Shown: one piece after another, positions 53,457 through 63,700 of the stretch
Layout: each line of letters opens with the position of its first letter
How positions within the stretch are numbered: position 1 is the stretch's first letter
Assembly: GCF_901542415.1 (NCBI RefSeq)
Contig: NZ_CABEHV010000004.1
Location: 496,001-560,000 of the forward strand
Reading direction: 5' to 3'
From: Streptococcus mitis
Lineage (GTDB): Bacteria > Bacillota > Bacilli > Lactobacillales > Streptococcaceae
Length of the DNA: 64,000 bases
Program-made: the position numbers and the translations under genes
The notes under the pieces: generated by a model
Seen by the model: the letters and a program-made list of their open reading frames with translations, nothing else
The model's database searches: none
Told to the model about the DNA's origin: nothing

Positions 53457-53969
53457 ATTATTCTCCTTTTTATCCAGTATAAAGGAAAAATATAGGGAAA
53501 TCAATCTTTTAAAAGTATCTGAAAAAAGTTGCACGATTTTAATTTTACGAGCTTTTTTTAAAAGTTAGAAACACCACTAGCTAGTAGAGAAGGATAAAAG
53601 AAAAGCAAAGCTGATAGACTAGTCCTTTTTCTAGTTATCTATGGTATAATAGGAGGTAGATTTACTAATCGGAGTAAGAAATATTTTATGATTAAACTAG
53701 TAGCAACAGATATCGGTATAAGTAAATTGATACAATAGAATATAAAGAAAGCCTTGGAAAAAAGTTGTTTTAAGGATTTTTACTGTCTATAGATAGAAGG
53801 AAATGGGTATCAGAAATACTTTGATTCTATGGAGACACCCTTGATTTGTTAAACGTTAAATTGTATGTTTCCAAAGTCAATCATCTTGAGACAGTATAAA
53901 CGTATGTTATAAAATGCTATAATCATTCATAATATTTAATTTTAAATTACTGTATGCGAGGAATGGAAT
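53457..53969 (+). other. Intergenic stretch with a truncated HAD start
   Basis: About 500 bases without an intact gene. Only the HAD remnant at 53688-53738, preceded by a TATAAT box (about 53645) and AGGAGG, is recognisable. The rest shows no repeats or hairpins of note apart from an A/T-rich promoter for the next gene. Confidence 0.5.
53688..53738 (+). pseudogene. Start of a Cof-type HAD phosphatase, truncated
   Basis: MIKLVATDIGISKLIQ and a stop. The first eight residues match the usual Cof start (MIKL-x-A-x-D), compare the intact gene at 59771. A TATAAT box and AGGAGG remain in front, so only the promoter and first codons survive. Confidence 0.5.
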
Positions 53970-54734
53970 ATGCCAAAATCATTTGATGAATTTTACTTTT
54001 ACACTGCGGATAAGAAAGAAGATATTCAGATTTTAAATGATTATTTTGTAAAATATAAAAATCTAGGAATTTATCAAGATAATATGTTCTGCCCAGAGTG
54101 TAAACAAGCAGAGTTATCTTACATCCCTAAGACTTCACAAAGGAGAGCACATTTAAAAAGAAAGACTAGTTCTAAACACACTAATTGGTGCTCTTATCAA
54201 TTTGATTATGCTAGCAAAGAGTATATAGAGGAATATTTTAAAAATCTTCGTGATGACCAAATTAAAGATAAGCTTGATGCCATGATGAGAAGTCTTTTTT
54301 TAAAAAAAGAATATTTGCCTCAAACACCGATAGCTCTAGGAGATTCTAGTGATGAAAATCCTGTAGTTCTGACAAGAAAGGTTGAAAGACAAGTACATCA
54401 TAAATCTTTAAGAAGAAAAAGTATTGAAAAATGGCTAGATAAAAAACTTGAAGATGAACTTCATCTTTTCTATGGTAAAGTACGTTTAAGCATTTCAGAA
54501 TGGCATAATGAACAAGGATATACTCTTTATTTTTTGAATATTTTTTGTAAGGATTCGAATAGGAAATGGAAAAAGAAAGCAAGTATATATCTTGGTGATA
54601 AAGTTTTGCTTAAAGTTGAAGAAGATACAGATTATTATTTAGTTGCAATTGGTCATTTAGATTTTTCAAAAGGATTTCCTCCAAAACTGAAGTTGGCAAG
54701 TAGACAAGCTTTCTCCATTGAGAAAGTTTTATGA
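53970..54734 (+). CDS. Hypothetical protein with an N-terminal zinc-ribbon-like motif
   Basis: 254-residue protein. Residues 41-75 (FCPECKQAEL ... RRAHLKRKTSSKHTNWCSY) hold a C-x-x-C and His/Cys pattern like the zinc part of CoiA-type or phage nucleases. The rest is basic and helical, ending in a beta-rich segment (KVRLSISEWHNEQGYTLYFL). I do not recognise a named family. It overlaps the next frame region at its 3' end, with the true next start 17 bases after its stop. Confidence 0.6.
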   Translation: MPKSFDEFYFYTADKKEDIQILNDYFVKYKNLGIYQDNMFCPECKQAELSYIPKTSQRRAHLKRKTSSKHTNWCSYQFDYASKEYIEEYFKNLRDDQIKDKLDAMMRSLFLKKEYLPQTPIALGDSSDENPVVLTRKVERQVHHKSLRRKSIEKWLDKKLEDELHLFYGKVRLSISEWHNEQGYTLYFLNIFCKDSNRKWKKKASIYLGDKVLLKVEEDTDYYLVAIGHLDFSKGFPPKLKLASRQAFSIEKVL

Positions 54735-54750
54735 TAAGCAGAGGTGTAAA

Positions 54751-55383
54751 ATGGCTTGGGTTGAATATTTAATTGATAGTTTAAAGAGAATTTTCTTAAA
54801 AAAGTCTATATCTGATTTTGAAAACGAAACAGAGAATGGAGAGGAAGGATATGATTCTAGATTTAATGATTCTACTTCAGAAGAACGAGGGATCAAGATT
54901 AAAACATATTATGAAAATTGGGAGAATCAGACATTTGAATCTCTATTAGAAGAGCATGGCTGTCTAGAATTAAAATTGCTGATTAATAATAATGAAATTT
55001 CTGAGAGTTTTAGTTTTTGTAATATTGGTATAAACTATAGTATTACCAAAACTGCAGATTTTAATTTCAGGTATAGAAGTATTAGTGTGCTACCTAAGTA
55101 TAGAGAAAGAGGTGTATGTAGCTACTTGCTATTAAAATCAATTATTGTAGTTTTAGAAACACTAGAAAACAAAAATGTAGAATTTTCTTTAGTAAATACA
55201 GTAAAAATTGAAATTGGAGACAAATTTTCAATTTACGATTCTATTTTAACGGAAAAAATACCTAATAAAAATATGCAATATAGGGTATTTTTATCTGAAA
55301 ATAGAGATACTGATTTAGCACAGTTAAGGGAAATGTACAATAGCAAACTAGAAAAAATAACTGCTAATTTAAAATTTGCTTAG
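54751..55383 (+). CDS. Hypothetical protein with GNAT-like C-terminal half
   Basis: 210-residue protein from ATG 54751 (MAWVEYLIDSLKRIFLKKSI), with AGAGGTG upstream. The N-terminal half is acidic and disordered. The C-terminal half includes SVLPKYRERGVCSYLLLKSI, which matches the R-x-x-G-x-[GA] acetyl-CoA loop pattern, so a divergent GNAT fold is likely. It follows the zinc-ribbon protein in the same direction, so the two may act together. No named family assigned. Confidence 0.6.
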   Translation: MAWVEYLIDSLKRIFLKKSISDFENETENGEEGYDSRFNDSTSEERGIKIKTYYENWENQTFESLLEEHGCLELKLLINNNEISESFSFCNIGINYSITKTADFNFRYRSISVLPKYRERGVCSYLLLKSIIVVLETLENKNVEFSLVNTVKIEIGDKFSIYDSILTEKIPNKNMQYRVFLSENRDTDLAQLREMYNSKLEKITANLKFA

Positions 55384-55532
55384 TATGAAAGTATCGATCT
55401 AGTCATCATTTAATCAATATTTCATCTGAAAGAAATTATTTAGTTCACATAAAGTGTGTTGTTCTGCTTGAAAAATTGAGAGACTTTGAAACAATAAAAC
55501 ATGCTATAATAGTTGCAGAAAGGTTGGTATTT

Positions 55533-56234
55533 ATGGCTAGGATATTGGTTATTGAAGATAATAGTGACATTCAGGAAATTTTGAGAACACTTCTTACTGA
55601 GGAGCATGAGGTGATTCAAGCCTTTTCTGGTACAGAAGGAATCATGCTTTTTGACCAAGGTGGGATTGACCTCGTTTTGCTAGATATCATGCTTCCTGGG
55701 AAAAATGGGGATCAGGTTTTAAAAGCCATCAGGGAACAAAGTCAAACTCCAGTCATTATGCTAACAGCTTTGAGCGATAAGAAGTTAATCAGTCAATACC
55801 TCTTAGACGGTGCCAATGATTACATAGTCAAACCTTTTGATTTGGACGAAGTCTTTGCAAGAGTTACTGTTCAGTTACGTCAAAGTGCAGAAAAACAGCC
55901 TGCAGAAATTGTAAAAACTGAAAATCTGCCACAAAACTTGAAAAATATCCAGTTTGATGCCGAAAGTTTTGAAATCAAAAATAGTCAGGAAACGATTCGT
56001 CTTGCCAAGAAAGAATGCTTGATTCTCCAAACTCTCCTCAAACATCCTAAGAAAATCTTCACCAAGGAAGAACTTTATGAATTGGTATGGGAGGACAACT
56101 ACCTATCTGGAGATAATACCCTCAATACGCATTTGAGTAATCTTCGTAAAAAATTAAACCAGCTTGACCCAACTCAAGAATATATTGAAACCATTTGGGG
56201 CGTTGGGGTAAGATTAAAAGGAGACAATCAATGA
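55533..56234 (+). CDS. OmpR-family response regulator
   Basis: 233-residue regulator. The receiver domain (residues 1-115) has LVIEDNSDIQ, the phospho-accepting Asp in LVLLDIMLPGKNG (about residue 53) and KPFDLDEVFARV. The C-terminal winged helix (about 140-230) has LIRLAKKECLILQTLLKHPK and IETIWGVGVRLKG. Start is ATG 55533; the frame opens earlier at 55476. It overlaps the kinase gene by ATGA. A TATAAT box with TGN lies at about 55505. Confidence 0.92.
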   Translation: MARILVIEDNSDIQEILRTLLTEEHEVIQAFSGTEGIMLFDQGGIDLVLLDIMLPGKNGDQVLKAIREQSQTPVIMLTALSDKKLISQYLLDGANDYIVKPFDLDEVFARVTVQLRQSAEKQPAEIVKTENLPQNLKNIQFDAESFEIKNSQETIRLAKKECLILQTLLKHPKKIFTKEELYELVWEDNYLSGDNTLNTHLSNLRKKLNQLDPTQEYIETIWGVGVRLKGDNQ

Positions 56235-57109
56235 TCTACATGATAATCTTTATCCTACTGGTACTCCTGATTATTTTATCGATTGCATTGATTCGCTACC
56301 AACTAGCACTTAAAAACTTGAGTCAACAGATTGAAGACAAGATTCTCACAGGTAGTATGAAAAGAGTAGGGGTCAGCATTTTTTCCAAACATTTTTTACA
56401 TCTCTATCAGCAGATTGAGAATTTATTTCAGGAAGTGGAACAATCTCGACTGGTTATGAAAAGGGAAAAGCAGACTCTAGATATGGCCATCAGCAATATC
56501 GCTCATGATATTCGGACGCCTTTGACTATCGCTTCAGGCTACACCCAACAATTGATAAAATCTCCTGAAGACAAAGCAGAAACCTTACAAAAAATAGCCC
56601 AGCATCTTGATTTAGTTTCCAAACGTTTGGAGGCTCTCCTAGAATACCGTCGTTTGATGGAAGGAGCTGTCAAACCGAAACTGGAAGAAGTGGATTTTTC
56701 AGCTTTTATCACCAAAAAGACTCTGGCTTATTATGATGTTTTTCAGGCGGCAAATATCATGCTTGATTTTAAGGTTGAAGCTGGTTTAACAATGAGGACT
56801 GATGAAGACTTGCTGGATCGAATTTTACAAAATCTGCTTGGGAACGTCCTAAAACATGGCAAGGAAGAAGCACGGCTATCTTTGAGAAAGGAAAAGGAAC
56901 AGCTTGTCTTAGAGATTGCAAACCTTGTCAAACAGCCCATCAAAAAAATAGAAAATCTCAGCAACCGTTTTTATTCTGAAAATCTATCTGATACGGAAGA
57001 ATCCTCTGGTTTAGGCCTTTATATCACTGAGGAATTATGCCATCTTCTCGGTGCAGAAATGAAACTAAGCACAGATGGGCAGTGGTTGTCGGTTTTCATT
57101 TACTTTTAA
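56231..57109 (+). CDS. Sensor histidine kinase
   Basis: 292-residue kinase with one N-terminal membrane helix (about residues 2-24), so it likely senses within or near the membrane. The H-box SNIAHDIRTPLTIASGYTQQ (His about residue 90), N-box RILQNLLGNVLKHG and G-box SSGLGLYITEEL are present. The short extracytoplasmic part suggests it needs a partner, perhaps the convergent ABC-2 transporter at 57149-58820. Coupled to the regulator by a 4-base overlap. Confidence 0.9.
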   Translation: MIYMIIFILLVLLIILSIALIRYQLALKNLSQQIEDKILTGSMKRVGVSIFSKHFLHLYQQIENLFQEVEQSRLVMKREKQTLDMAISNIAHDIRTPLTIASGYTQQLIKSPEDKAETLQKIAQHLDLVSKRLEALLEYRRLMEGAVKPKLEEVDFSAFITKKTLAYYDVFQAANIMLDFKVEAGLTMRTDEDLLDRILQNLLGNVLKHGKEEARLSLRKEKEQLVLEIANLVKQPIKKIENLSNRFYSENLSDTEESSGLGLYITEELCHLLGAEMKLSTDGQWLSVFIYF

Positions 57110-57148
57110 CGAAAGAAACCTCCTCTGTAGGCTAGAGGAGGTCGTTTT

Positions 57149-57901
57149 TTATAGACTTTTCTTTTTAAAAACTGTCAATCCACTTAGATTAAAGATTACA
57201 ATAACAGCTAAGGTAACTATAAGGGTGTAGAAAATGGATTCACTATTAGCAGTCATAGCATAGAAAAACTGCAATGATAAATATGGCAAAATTTTGATAC
57301 TTGGGAAGATGAGCATTGGCATAGAAAGTAAGATGGAGCTGACCAAATATCCAATAAATACTGCAAGATAAGAATGGCTAACATAGAGGATGAAGGAAAC
57401 AATGGAAAGCCAAGCAAGGAGGCAAAGAAATTGAAGGAAAATGGTTATCAATAGATTGCCAATAAAGCCATCAGGCATAGTTCCAAATCCATTTAAGATA
57501 GTTGCTGGAATAAAGGCAATCACAAGGCTGATGATAAGTTGCAAAAGTGCAATACAAGCCACTACAAAGCCTTTGGCAAGGAAAAACTCTATACGAGAAA
57601 CCCCTACTGTCAAACTATTTTTATAGAGCTTTCCGATTAAATCAACACCGAGGACTAGACAAGTTAGAATAATACAGAGAAAAACGAGGTTTGAACCTTG
57701 ACTAGATGCGTTAATCAGGGCTTGTACACCGTCCCAACCATGGGTTGGAATTTCTGGCTCTTCTGTCTGGATTGCCATCAGATGGCCAGTAGCTCCAATA
57801 CTTGCGCCCATTAGCATGAGAGAAAAGAGAATGAACTCTGTAATCCAAAAACCTTTGGAACGGAAAAGACGGTAAAAGTCTGCTTGAATGGTATGTATCA
57901 T
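57149..57901 (-). CDS. ABC-2 type permease (immunity or export subunit)
   Basis: 250-residue membrane protein with six helices, starting MIHTIQADFYRLFRSKGFWI, as in permeases of bacteriocin self-protection or export ABC transporters. It lies 10 bases after its ATPase gene on the same strand and is convergent with the kinase gene. The adjacent two-component system likely controls it. Confidence 0.82.
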   Translation of the reverse strand: MIHTIQADFYRLFRSKGFWITEFILFSLMLMGASIGATGHLMAIQTEEPEIPTHGWDGVQALINASSQGSNLVFLCIILTCLVLGVDLIGKLYKNSLTVGVSRIEFFLAKGFVVACIALLQLIISLVIAFIPATILNGFGTMPDGFIGNLLITIFLQFLCLLAWLSIVSFILYVSHSYLAVFIGYLVSSILLSMPMLIFPSIKILPYLSLQFFYAMTANSESIFYTLIVTLAVIVIFNLSGLTVFKKKSL

Positions 57902-57911
57902 GATGTTTCTC

Positions 57912-58820
57912 CTATTCGACCAATTGAGTGAAGTATTCTTCTAGATTTTGACGAGCGTAGTAAATCTCGTCAATAGCGACATCTGCCAAGGTTAATTCCT
58001 TAAGAATCTGTTTGACATCTTGTTCCTGACCAAAGATGTGGATTTCGTTTTCAGGATTGACAACCTTGAACTGGAGCTGGATTTGTTCTTTCAATACTTG
58101 ACAAGCTTTCTCTTGGTCAGCTGTCTTAAGCACAATATAATCCTCACTCAGTGTTTCAAATTCAGCTTTGCTGATTTCACGGATAATCTTACCTTGATCT
58201 AAAATACCAAAGCGATTTGCTACGAGATAGAGTTCTGACAAGATATGGCTAGAGATGAGAATGGTTATCCCTTTTTCTTGATTGAGGCGTTGAATCATCA
58301 GACGAAATTCTTTGATACCGATTGGATCAAGTCCATTGATAGGTTCATCTAAGATTAGGAAGTCTGGTTTGGAAAGAAGAGCAATGGCGATGCCAAGTCT
58401 TTGCTTCATTCCAAGAGAGAAATCTCGAAAGACTTTTTTACCTGTATCTGACAAACCTACATAGTCCAGCGTTTCTCGAATAACTTGATCAGCATTTGGA
58501 ATATGACGAATCATACAGTAATATTTCAGATTTTGATCGGCTGTTAAGTGATTATGAGCTACAGGTGATTCGATCACTGAACCTACTCGAGATAGAGCCT
58601 TGGTCCATTCATTTTCCGATTGGCTAGAGAAGAGGGAAACAGTTCCTTTATCCGCAAACAGTAGTTGTGTAATGATTTTTATTAAGGTGGTCTTCCCAGC
58701 TCCGTTCTTCCCGATAAGTCCATAAATATCTCCTTCTCTTATGGTTAGATGAAGATCCTGAAGAATGGCTTGTTTGGCAAAGTTTTTGGACAATCCATGA
58801 ATGTCAAGTACTGTTTTCAT
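57912..58820 (-). CDS. ABC transporter ATP-binding protein (bacteriocin-type)
   Basis: 302-residue ATPase with Walker A GKNGAGKTTLIK (about 39-50), signature FSLGMKQRLGIAIAL and Walker B LILDEPINGLD. The start ATG 58820 follows GAGAGAAT; the open frame extends to 58889. It forms a transporter with the permease downstream. The C-terminal extension (EYFTQLVE) fits the NatA/BcrA-like group that removes antimicrobial peptides. No direct proof of substrate. Confidence 0.88.
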   Translation of the reverse strand: MKTVLDIHGLSKNFAKQAILQDLHLTIREGDIYGLIGKNGAGKTTLIKIITQLLFADKGTVSLFSSQSENEWTKALSRVGSVIESPVAHNHLTADQNLKYYCMIRHIPNADQVIRETLDYVGLSDTGKKVFRDFSLGMKQRLGIAIALLSKPDFLILDEPINGLDPIGIKEFRLMIQRLNQEKGITILISSHILSELYLVANRFGILDQGKIIREISKAEFETLSEDYIVLKTADQEKACQVLKEQIQLQFKVVNPENEIHIFGQEQDVKQILKELTLADVAIDEIYYARQNLEEYFTQLVE

Positions 58821-58925
58821 GATTCTCTCCTTTTGATTTATTTTGTTAACTTTAGTATAAAGCATAGAAATCAAAGAAAGCTCAAGCATTTCTAAAGACT
58901 TTCTAAAGTTTTAGGAATTCTTAAA

Positions 58926-58955
58926 TATCAAAACCCAGTTGACATGAACTGGGCT
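58926..58955 (-). terminator. Terminator-like hairpin between the ABC and Cof genes
   Basis: AACCCAGTT pairs with AACTGGG over GACATG, with T-rich sequence on one side. It ends the Cof gene transcript on the minus strand. Confidence 0.7.
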
Positions 58956-58961
58956 TCTTAA

Positions 58962-59771
58962 TTATAGAATGTATTTCTCAATCGCACGCGCAACGCCGTC
59001 TTCTTCGTTGCTGGCTGTAACGTCATCAGCTAGGGATTTGACATAATCGCTGGCATTTCCCATAGCAACACCAAGGCCTGCAAATTGGAGCATTTCGATA
59101 TCGTTATTGGCATCGCCCATGGCCATAATTTCTAACGGCTCAATCTTCAAAATTTCAGCTAATCGAGAAAGAGCGGTAGCCTTGGTCGTTCCAAGTGGCA
59201 TGGCTTCATAAATAACAGGCTGTGAACGAACTCCACTAAATCGTTGGCAGAGTTCTATAGCAAAACGCTCTTCAAAATCATCTGTTTGCTCCTCTGTACC
59301 TAAAAACATACCTTGGAACATGCGGTACTTGCCACTGGTTGCTTCCTCAAGGGAGATTTCAGTCAGGTCTGAAAAGACTAGCTTGGCATCATTTTGAATG
59401 ATTTCATTAGGCTTGCCACCGAGGACAAAATAATGCTCCTCATCAAAAAGAGTCAATTGAACATCACTCTTTTTAGCTAGGTCATAGAGGTATTCGATGT
59501 CAGATGAACTGAGTTCTTGCCAGTCAACTAGTCCCCAGTCACTGGTCTGGTGAGTTGAACAACCGTTATTGACAATGACATATTCGTTCTGGAGGTCAAG
59601 CCCCAGTTTTTTGTAGTAGGGAAGGACACCGAAAAGCGGGCGACCTGTACAGAGAACCAGTTTGACACCTTTTTCAATGGCTTGGTGAATAGCAGTAATG
59701 TGAGCTTGTGGAATTTCCTTGGCTTCATTGAGGAGGGTTCCGTCCATATCTAAGGCTAGTAGTTTAATCAT
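58962..59771 (-). CDS. Cof-type HAD family phosphatase
   Basis: 269-residue hydrolase with motif I LALDMDGTLLNEAKE (Asp8 and Asp10), motif II CTGRPLFG and motif IV GDANNDIEML. Cof-type enzymes dephosphorylate sugar phosphates or flavin precursors. It is a single-gene minus-strand unit. A broken copy of the start of a related gene is at 53688. Confidence 0.92.
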   Translation of the reverse strand: MIKLLALDMDGTLLNEAKEIPQAHITAIHQAIEKGVKLVLCTGRPLFGVLPYYKKLGLDLQNEYVIVNNGCSTHQTSDWGLVDWQELSSSDIEYLYDLAKKSDVQLTLFDEEHYFVLGGKPNEIIQNDAKLVFSDLTEISLEEATSGKYRMFQGMFLGTEEQTDDFEERFAIELCQRFSGVRSQPVIYEAMPLGTTKATALSRLAEILKIEPLEIMAMGDANNDIEMLQFAGLGVAMGNASDYVKSLADDVTASNEEDGVARAIEKYIL

Positions 59772-59990
59772 AGATTTTCCTTCTTTATCTTTTGGTATTA
59801 TTATAGCATATTTTGGAGAAGATGATGGTAAAAGGGTAGGGACTAATTGATTTTACAGTTTAGGATGTTTTGATGACAATTTATGATTTGAAGAGGATAC
59901 TTTGAAAAAGATATGCTATATTAAACCTGTGATTCAATTAAGTAAACCATTATATTCAATAAGTTAGTCAAGAAAAACAAAGGATTTAAT

Positions 59991-60662
59991 ATGAAAAAAC
60001 GGGCTATTCAAATTTTACTAGCATTGTCCTTAATTTTTTATAAATCAACTTGGTTTTGGAGGCTTTTCAATCACCTCGCAAAGCCCTATCTACCAGCAAG
60101 TCGTGAGTTTTTTCAGATTTTGCTTTTGATGGAGAGTGGAGTTCTTTTATTAGCGGTCATCTATCTACTAGTTTTTGCTGGAAAGAAAACTTTTCATTTC
60201 AAGTGGCAGCCGAGGTACTTTATCTACCTTTTACTGGGCTACATTATTTTGTATATGTCGGACTTCCTCTTGTCTTATTTCATACCCTCGTCTTCAAATC
60301 AAATTTCTTTGAATGAAACGATAGAAATGATGGGGAGACAGGAATTACCCTATTTCTTGCTCATAGTTTACTTCATCGGCCCTATTGCTGAGGAGTTGAT
60401 TTATCTCGGTGTGCTTATGACAACCTTTTTCAAAAACTCACCTTGGTACGGAGATGTCTTGCTTTCTGCTATTATTTTCGGTTGTATTCATATCAATTTC
60501 GCTTTAACACCTCTTGCCTTTTTCATTTATGCTAGTGGAGGTCTTATTTTGGCTATATTGTATCGCATGACAAAAACTCTCTACTATCCAATAGTGGTTC
60601 ATATCCTCATCAATATCACTGCCTTCTGGAACTTGTGGTTACTCCTATTTTCAGGAAGTTAG
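59991..60662 (+). CDS. CPBP intramembrane metalloprotease
   Basis: 223-residue membrane protein with about six helices and the CPBP motifs: GPIAEELIYLGVL (Glu-Glu near residue 133) and FGCIHINFAL (His near residue 163). Related proteases act in bacteriocin self-immunity or prenyl-type processing. It starts with ATG 59991 and stands alone before rexB. Confidence 0.88.
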   Translation: MKKRAIQILLALSLIFYKSTWFWRLFNHLAKPYLPASREFFQILLLMESGVLLLAVIYLLVFAGKKTFHFKWQPRYFIYLLLGYIILYMSDFLLSYFIPSSSNQISLNETIEMMGRQELPYFLLIVYFIGPIAEELIYLGVLMTTFFKNSPWYGDVLLSAIIFGCIHINFALTPLAFFIYASGGLILAILYRMTKTLYYPIVVHILINITAFWNLWLLLFSGS

Positions 60663-60792
60663 CTTACTAAAACAATGTCGGAATTTTCCGGCATTTTCTT
60701 TTCAATAGATGAGCAAGAACTGATTATTTACAGGATTGCTTAATTAAAAAATGGTATAATAAAAGGTAATGAAAAATTCCAACGAGGCAGAG

Positions 60793-63700
60793 ATGAAACT
60801 ACTTTATACTGATATTCGGACTTCTTTGACTGAAATTTTAACGAGAGAGGCGGAGGAGCTAGTTGCTGCGGGCAAGCGGGTCTTCTACATCGCTCCCAAC
60901 TCTCTTTCTTTTGAAAAGGAACGCGCCGTGCTGGAATGTTTGTCCCAGCAGGCTTCTTTTGCTATTACCGTCACGCGCTTTGCTCAAATGGCTCGTTACC
61001 TGGTCTTGAATGACTTGCCTGCTAAGACCAGTCTTGATGATATCGGTCTTGGGATGGCCTTTTACAAGTGCCTTGCCGAACTTGATCCCAAAGACTTACG
61101 AGTATACGGCGCCATCAAGCAGGATCCTCAGTTTATCCAGCAGTTGATTGAACTTTACCACGAGATGACCAAAGCTCAGATGAGCTTTTTAGACTTGGAG
61201 AGTTTGACGGATGAGGACAAAAGAGCAGACTTGCTCTTGATTTTTGAGAAAGTAACGGCCTATCTCAATCAAGGTCAGTTAGCTCAGGGAAGTCAGTTGT
61301 CCCATTTGATTGAGGCTATTGAGAATAATAAGGTAAGTAGTGATTTTACTCAAATTGCTTTAGTCATTGATGGATTTACCCGTTTTTCTGCTGAGGAAGA
61401 GCGGATTGTGGACTTACTTCATGGCAAGGGTGTTGAGATTGTCATTGGGGCTTATACTAGTAAGAAATCCTATACCAGCCCTTTTAGCGAAGGTAATCTT
61501 TATCAAGCCAGTGTGGAGTTTCTCCATCATCTAGCTTCTAAATACCAAACGCCTGCACAAGACCTTTCTCAAGCTCATGAGAAGATGGATAGTTTTGACA
61601 AGGCCTCTCGTTTGCTGGAGTCTTCTTATGACTTTTCAGAGCTCACTTTGGAGGTCGGTGAGAAGGACCGTGAAAACCTGCAAATCTGGTCTTGTTTAAC
61701 ACAAAAAGAAGAGTTGGAGTTGGTAGCGCGTAGTATTCGTCAGAAATTACATGCCAATCCAGACCTTAGTTACAAGCATTTTCGTATTCTCTTGGGAGAT
61801 GTGTCTTCTTACCAGTTATCTCTAAAAACCATTTTTGACCAGTATCAGATTCCTTTTTATCTTGGTAGAAGCGAAGCCATGGCCCATCATCCATTGACAC
61901 AGTTTGTCGAGTCTATTCTAGCTTTAAAACGTTATCGTTTCCGTCAGGAGGATTTGATTAACCTCCTCAGAACTGGTCTGTATACTGATCTTAGTCAGGC
62001 TGATATTGACGCTTTTGAGCAATATATCCGCTATCTTGGCATCAATGGCTTGCCAGCCTTTCAGCAAACCTTCACCAAATCCCACCATGGAAAATTTGAT
62101 CTAGGGCGTTTAAATGCTCTTCGTCTGCGTGTTTTAGGACCTCTTGAGACTCTTTTTGCTAGCCGAAAGCAGAAGTCTGAAAATCTCTTGCAAAAGTGGA
62201 ATGTCTTTCTAAATGAAGGAGCGGTGACCAAGCAACTGCAAGATTTGACAGCCACTATGGAAACTCTTGAACAGGAAAGACAAGCAGAAGTTTGGAAGGC
62301 TTTCTGCCATGTTTTAGAACAATTTGCGACCGTTTTTGCTGGATCACAGGTTAATCTTGAGGATTTCCTAGCCTTGCTTCATTCTGGTATGAGCCTATCT
62401 CAATACCGTACCATTCCAGCAACGGTGGACACCGTTCTGGTGCAGAGCTATGATTTGATTGCCCCTCTGACTGCTGACTTTGTCTACGCCATTGGTCTAA
62501 CTCAGGACAATTTACCAAAAATTTCTCAAAACACCAGTCTTTTGACAGATGAAGAGAGACAGAGCCTAAACCAAGCGACAGAAGATGGGGCGCAATTGCT
62601 GATTGCTAGCAGTGAAAATCTCAAGAAAAATCGCTACACTATGCTTTCCTTGGTCAATTCTGCTCGTAAGCAGTTGGTCTTGTCGGCTCCAAGCCTTTTT
62701 AACGAAAGTGAAAGCAAGGAATCAGCTTATCTTCAAGAGCTAGTCCATTTTGGATTTAGCAGGAAAGAGAAGAGGATGAATCACAAAGGGCTGTCTAAGG
62801 AAGATATGGGGTCATATCACAGTCTTTTGTCCAGTCTAGTTGCCTATCACCAGCAGAGCGAGACGAGTGATACTGAGCAAGATTTGACCTTTGTCAAGGT
62901 TCTGGCGCGTGTCATGGGTAAAAAACTAGAACAGCAAGGTCTGGAAAATCCAGCCCTCCCAACCAGTCCAAGCAGTAAGCAGTTGACCAAGGATACCTTA
63001 CAGGCTCTCTATCCAGATGACAAGGAATTTTACCTGTCTACGTCTGGTTTGACGGAGTTTTACCGAAACCAATACAGTTATTTCCTCCGCTACGTGTTAG
63101 GCTTGCAGGAGGAATTACGTCTACGTCCTGATGCCCGCAGTCACGGAAATTTCTTGCACCGTATCTTTGAACGCGCCTTGCAGTTTCCTGACGAAGATTC
63201 CTTTGACAAACGTTTAGAACAAGCTATCCAAGAAACCAGTCAAGAACGCGAATTTGAAGCCATTTATCAAGAAAGTTTGGAAGCCCAGTTTACAAAGGAA
63301 GTTCTGCTTGATGTGGCGCGGACGACTGGACATATTCTCCGACACAATCCAGCCATCGAAACCATCAAAGAAGAGGCAAATTTTGGTGGCAAGGACCAAG
63401 CCTTTATTCAATTGGACAATGGACGCAGTGTCTTTGTACGAGGCAAGGTTGACCGCATTGACCGATTGAAAGCTGATGGGGCGATAGGGGTAGTAGACTA
63501 CAAGTCGAGTCTGACTCAGTTCCAGTTTCCTCATTTCTTTAATGGGCTCAATTCCCAGTTGCCAACCTATCTAGCTGCCTTAAAAAGAGAAGGAGAGCAG
63601 AACTTTTTTGGTGCCATGTACTTGGAAATGGCTGAACAAGTCCAATCTCTGATGGCCGTTAAAAGTCTGGCAGGTGCAGTAATAGAAGCTAGCAAGTCTA

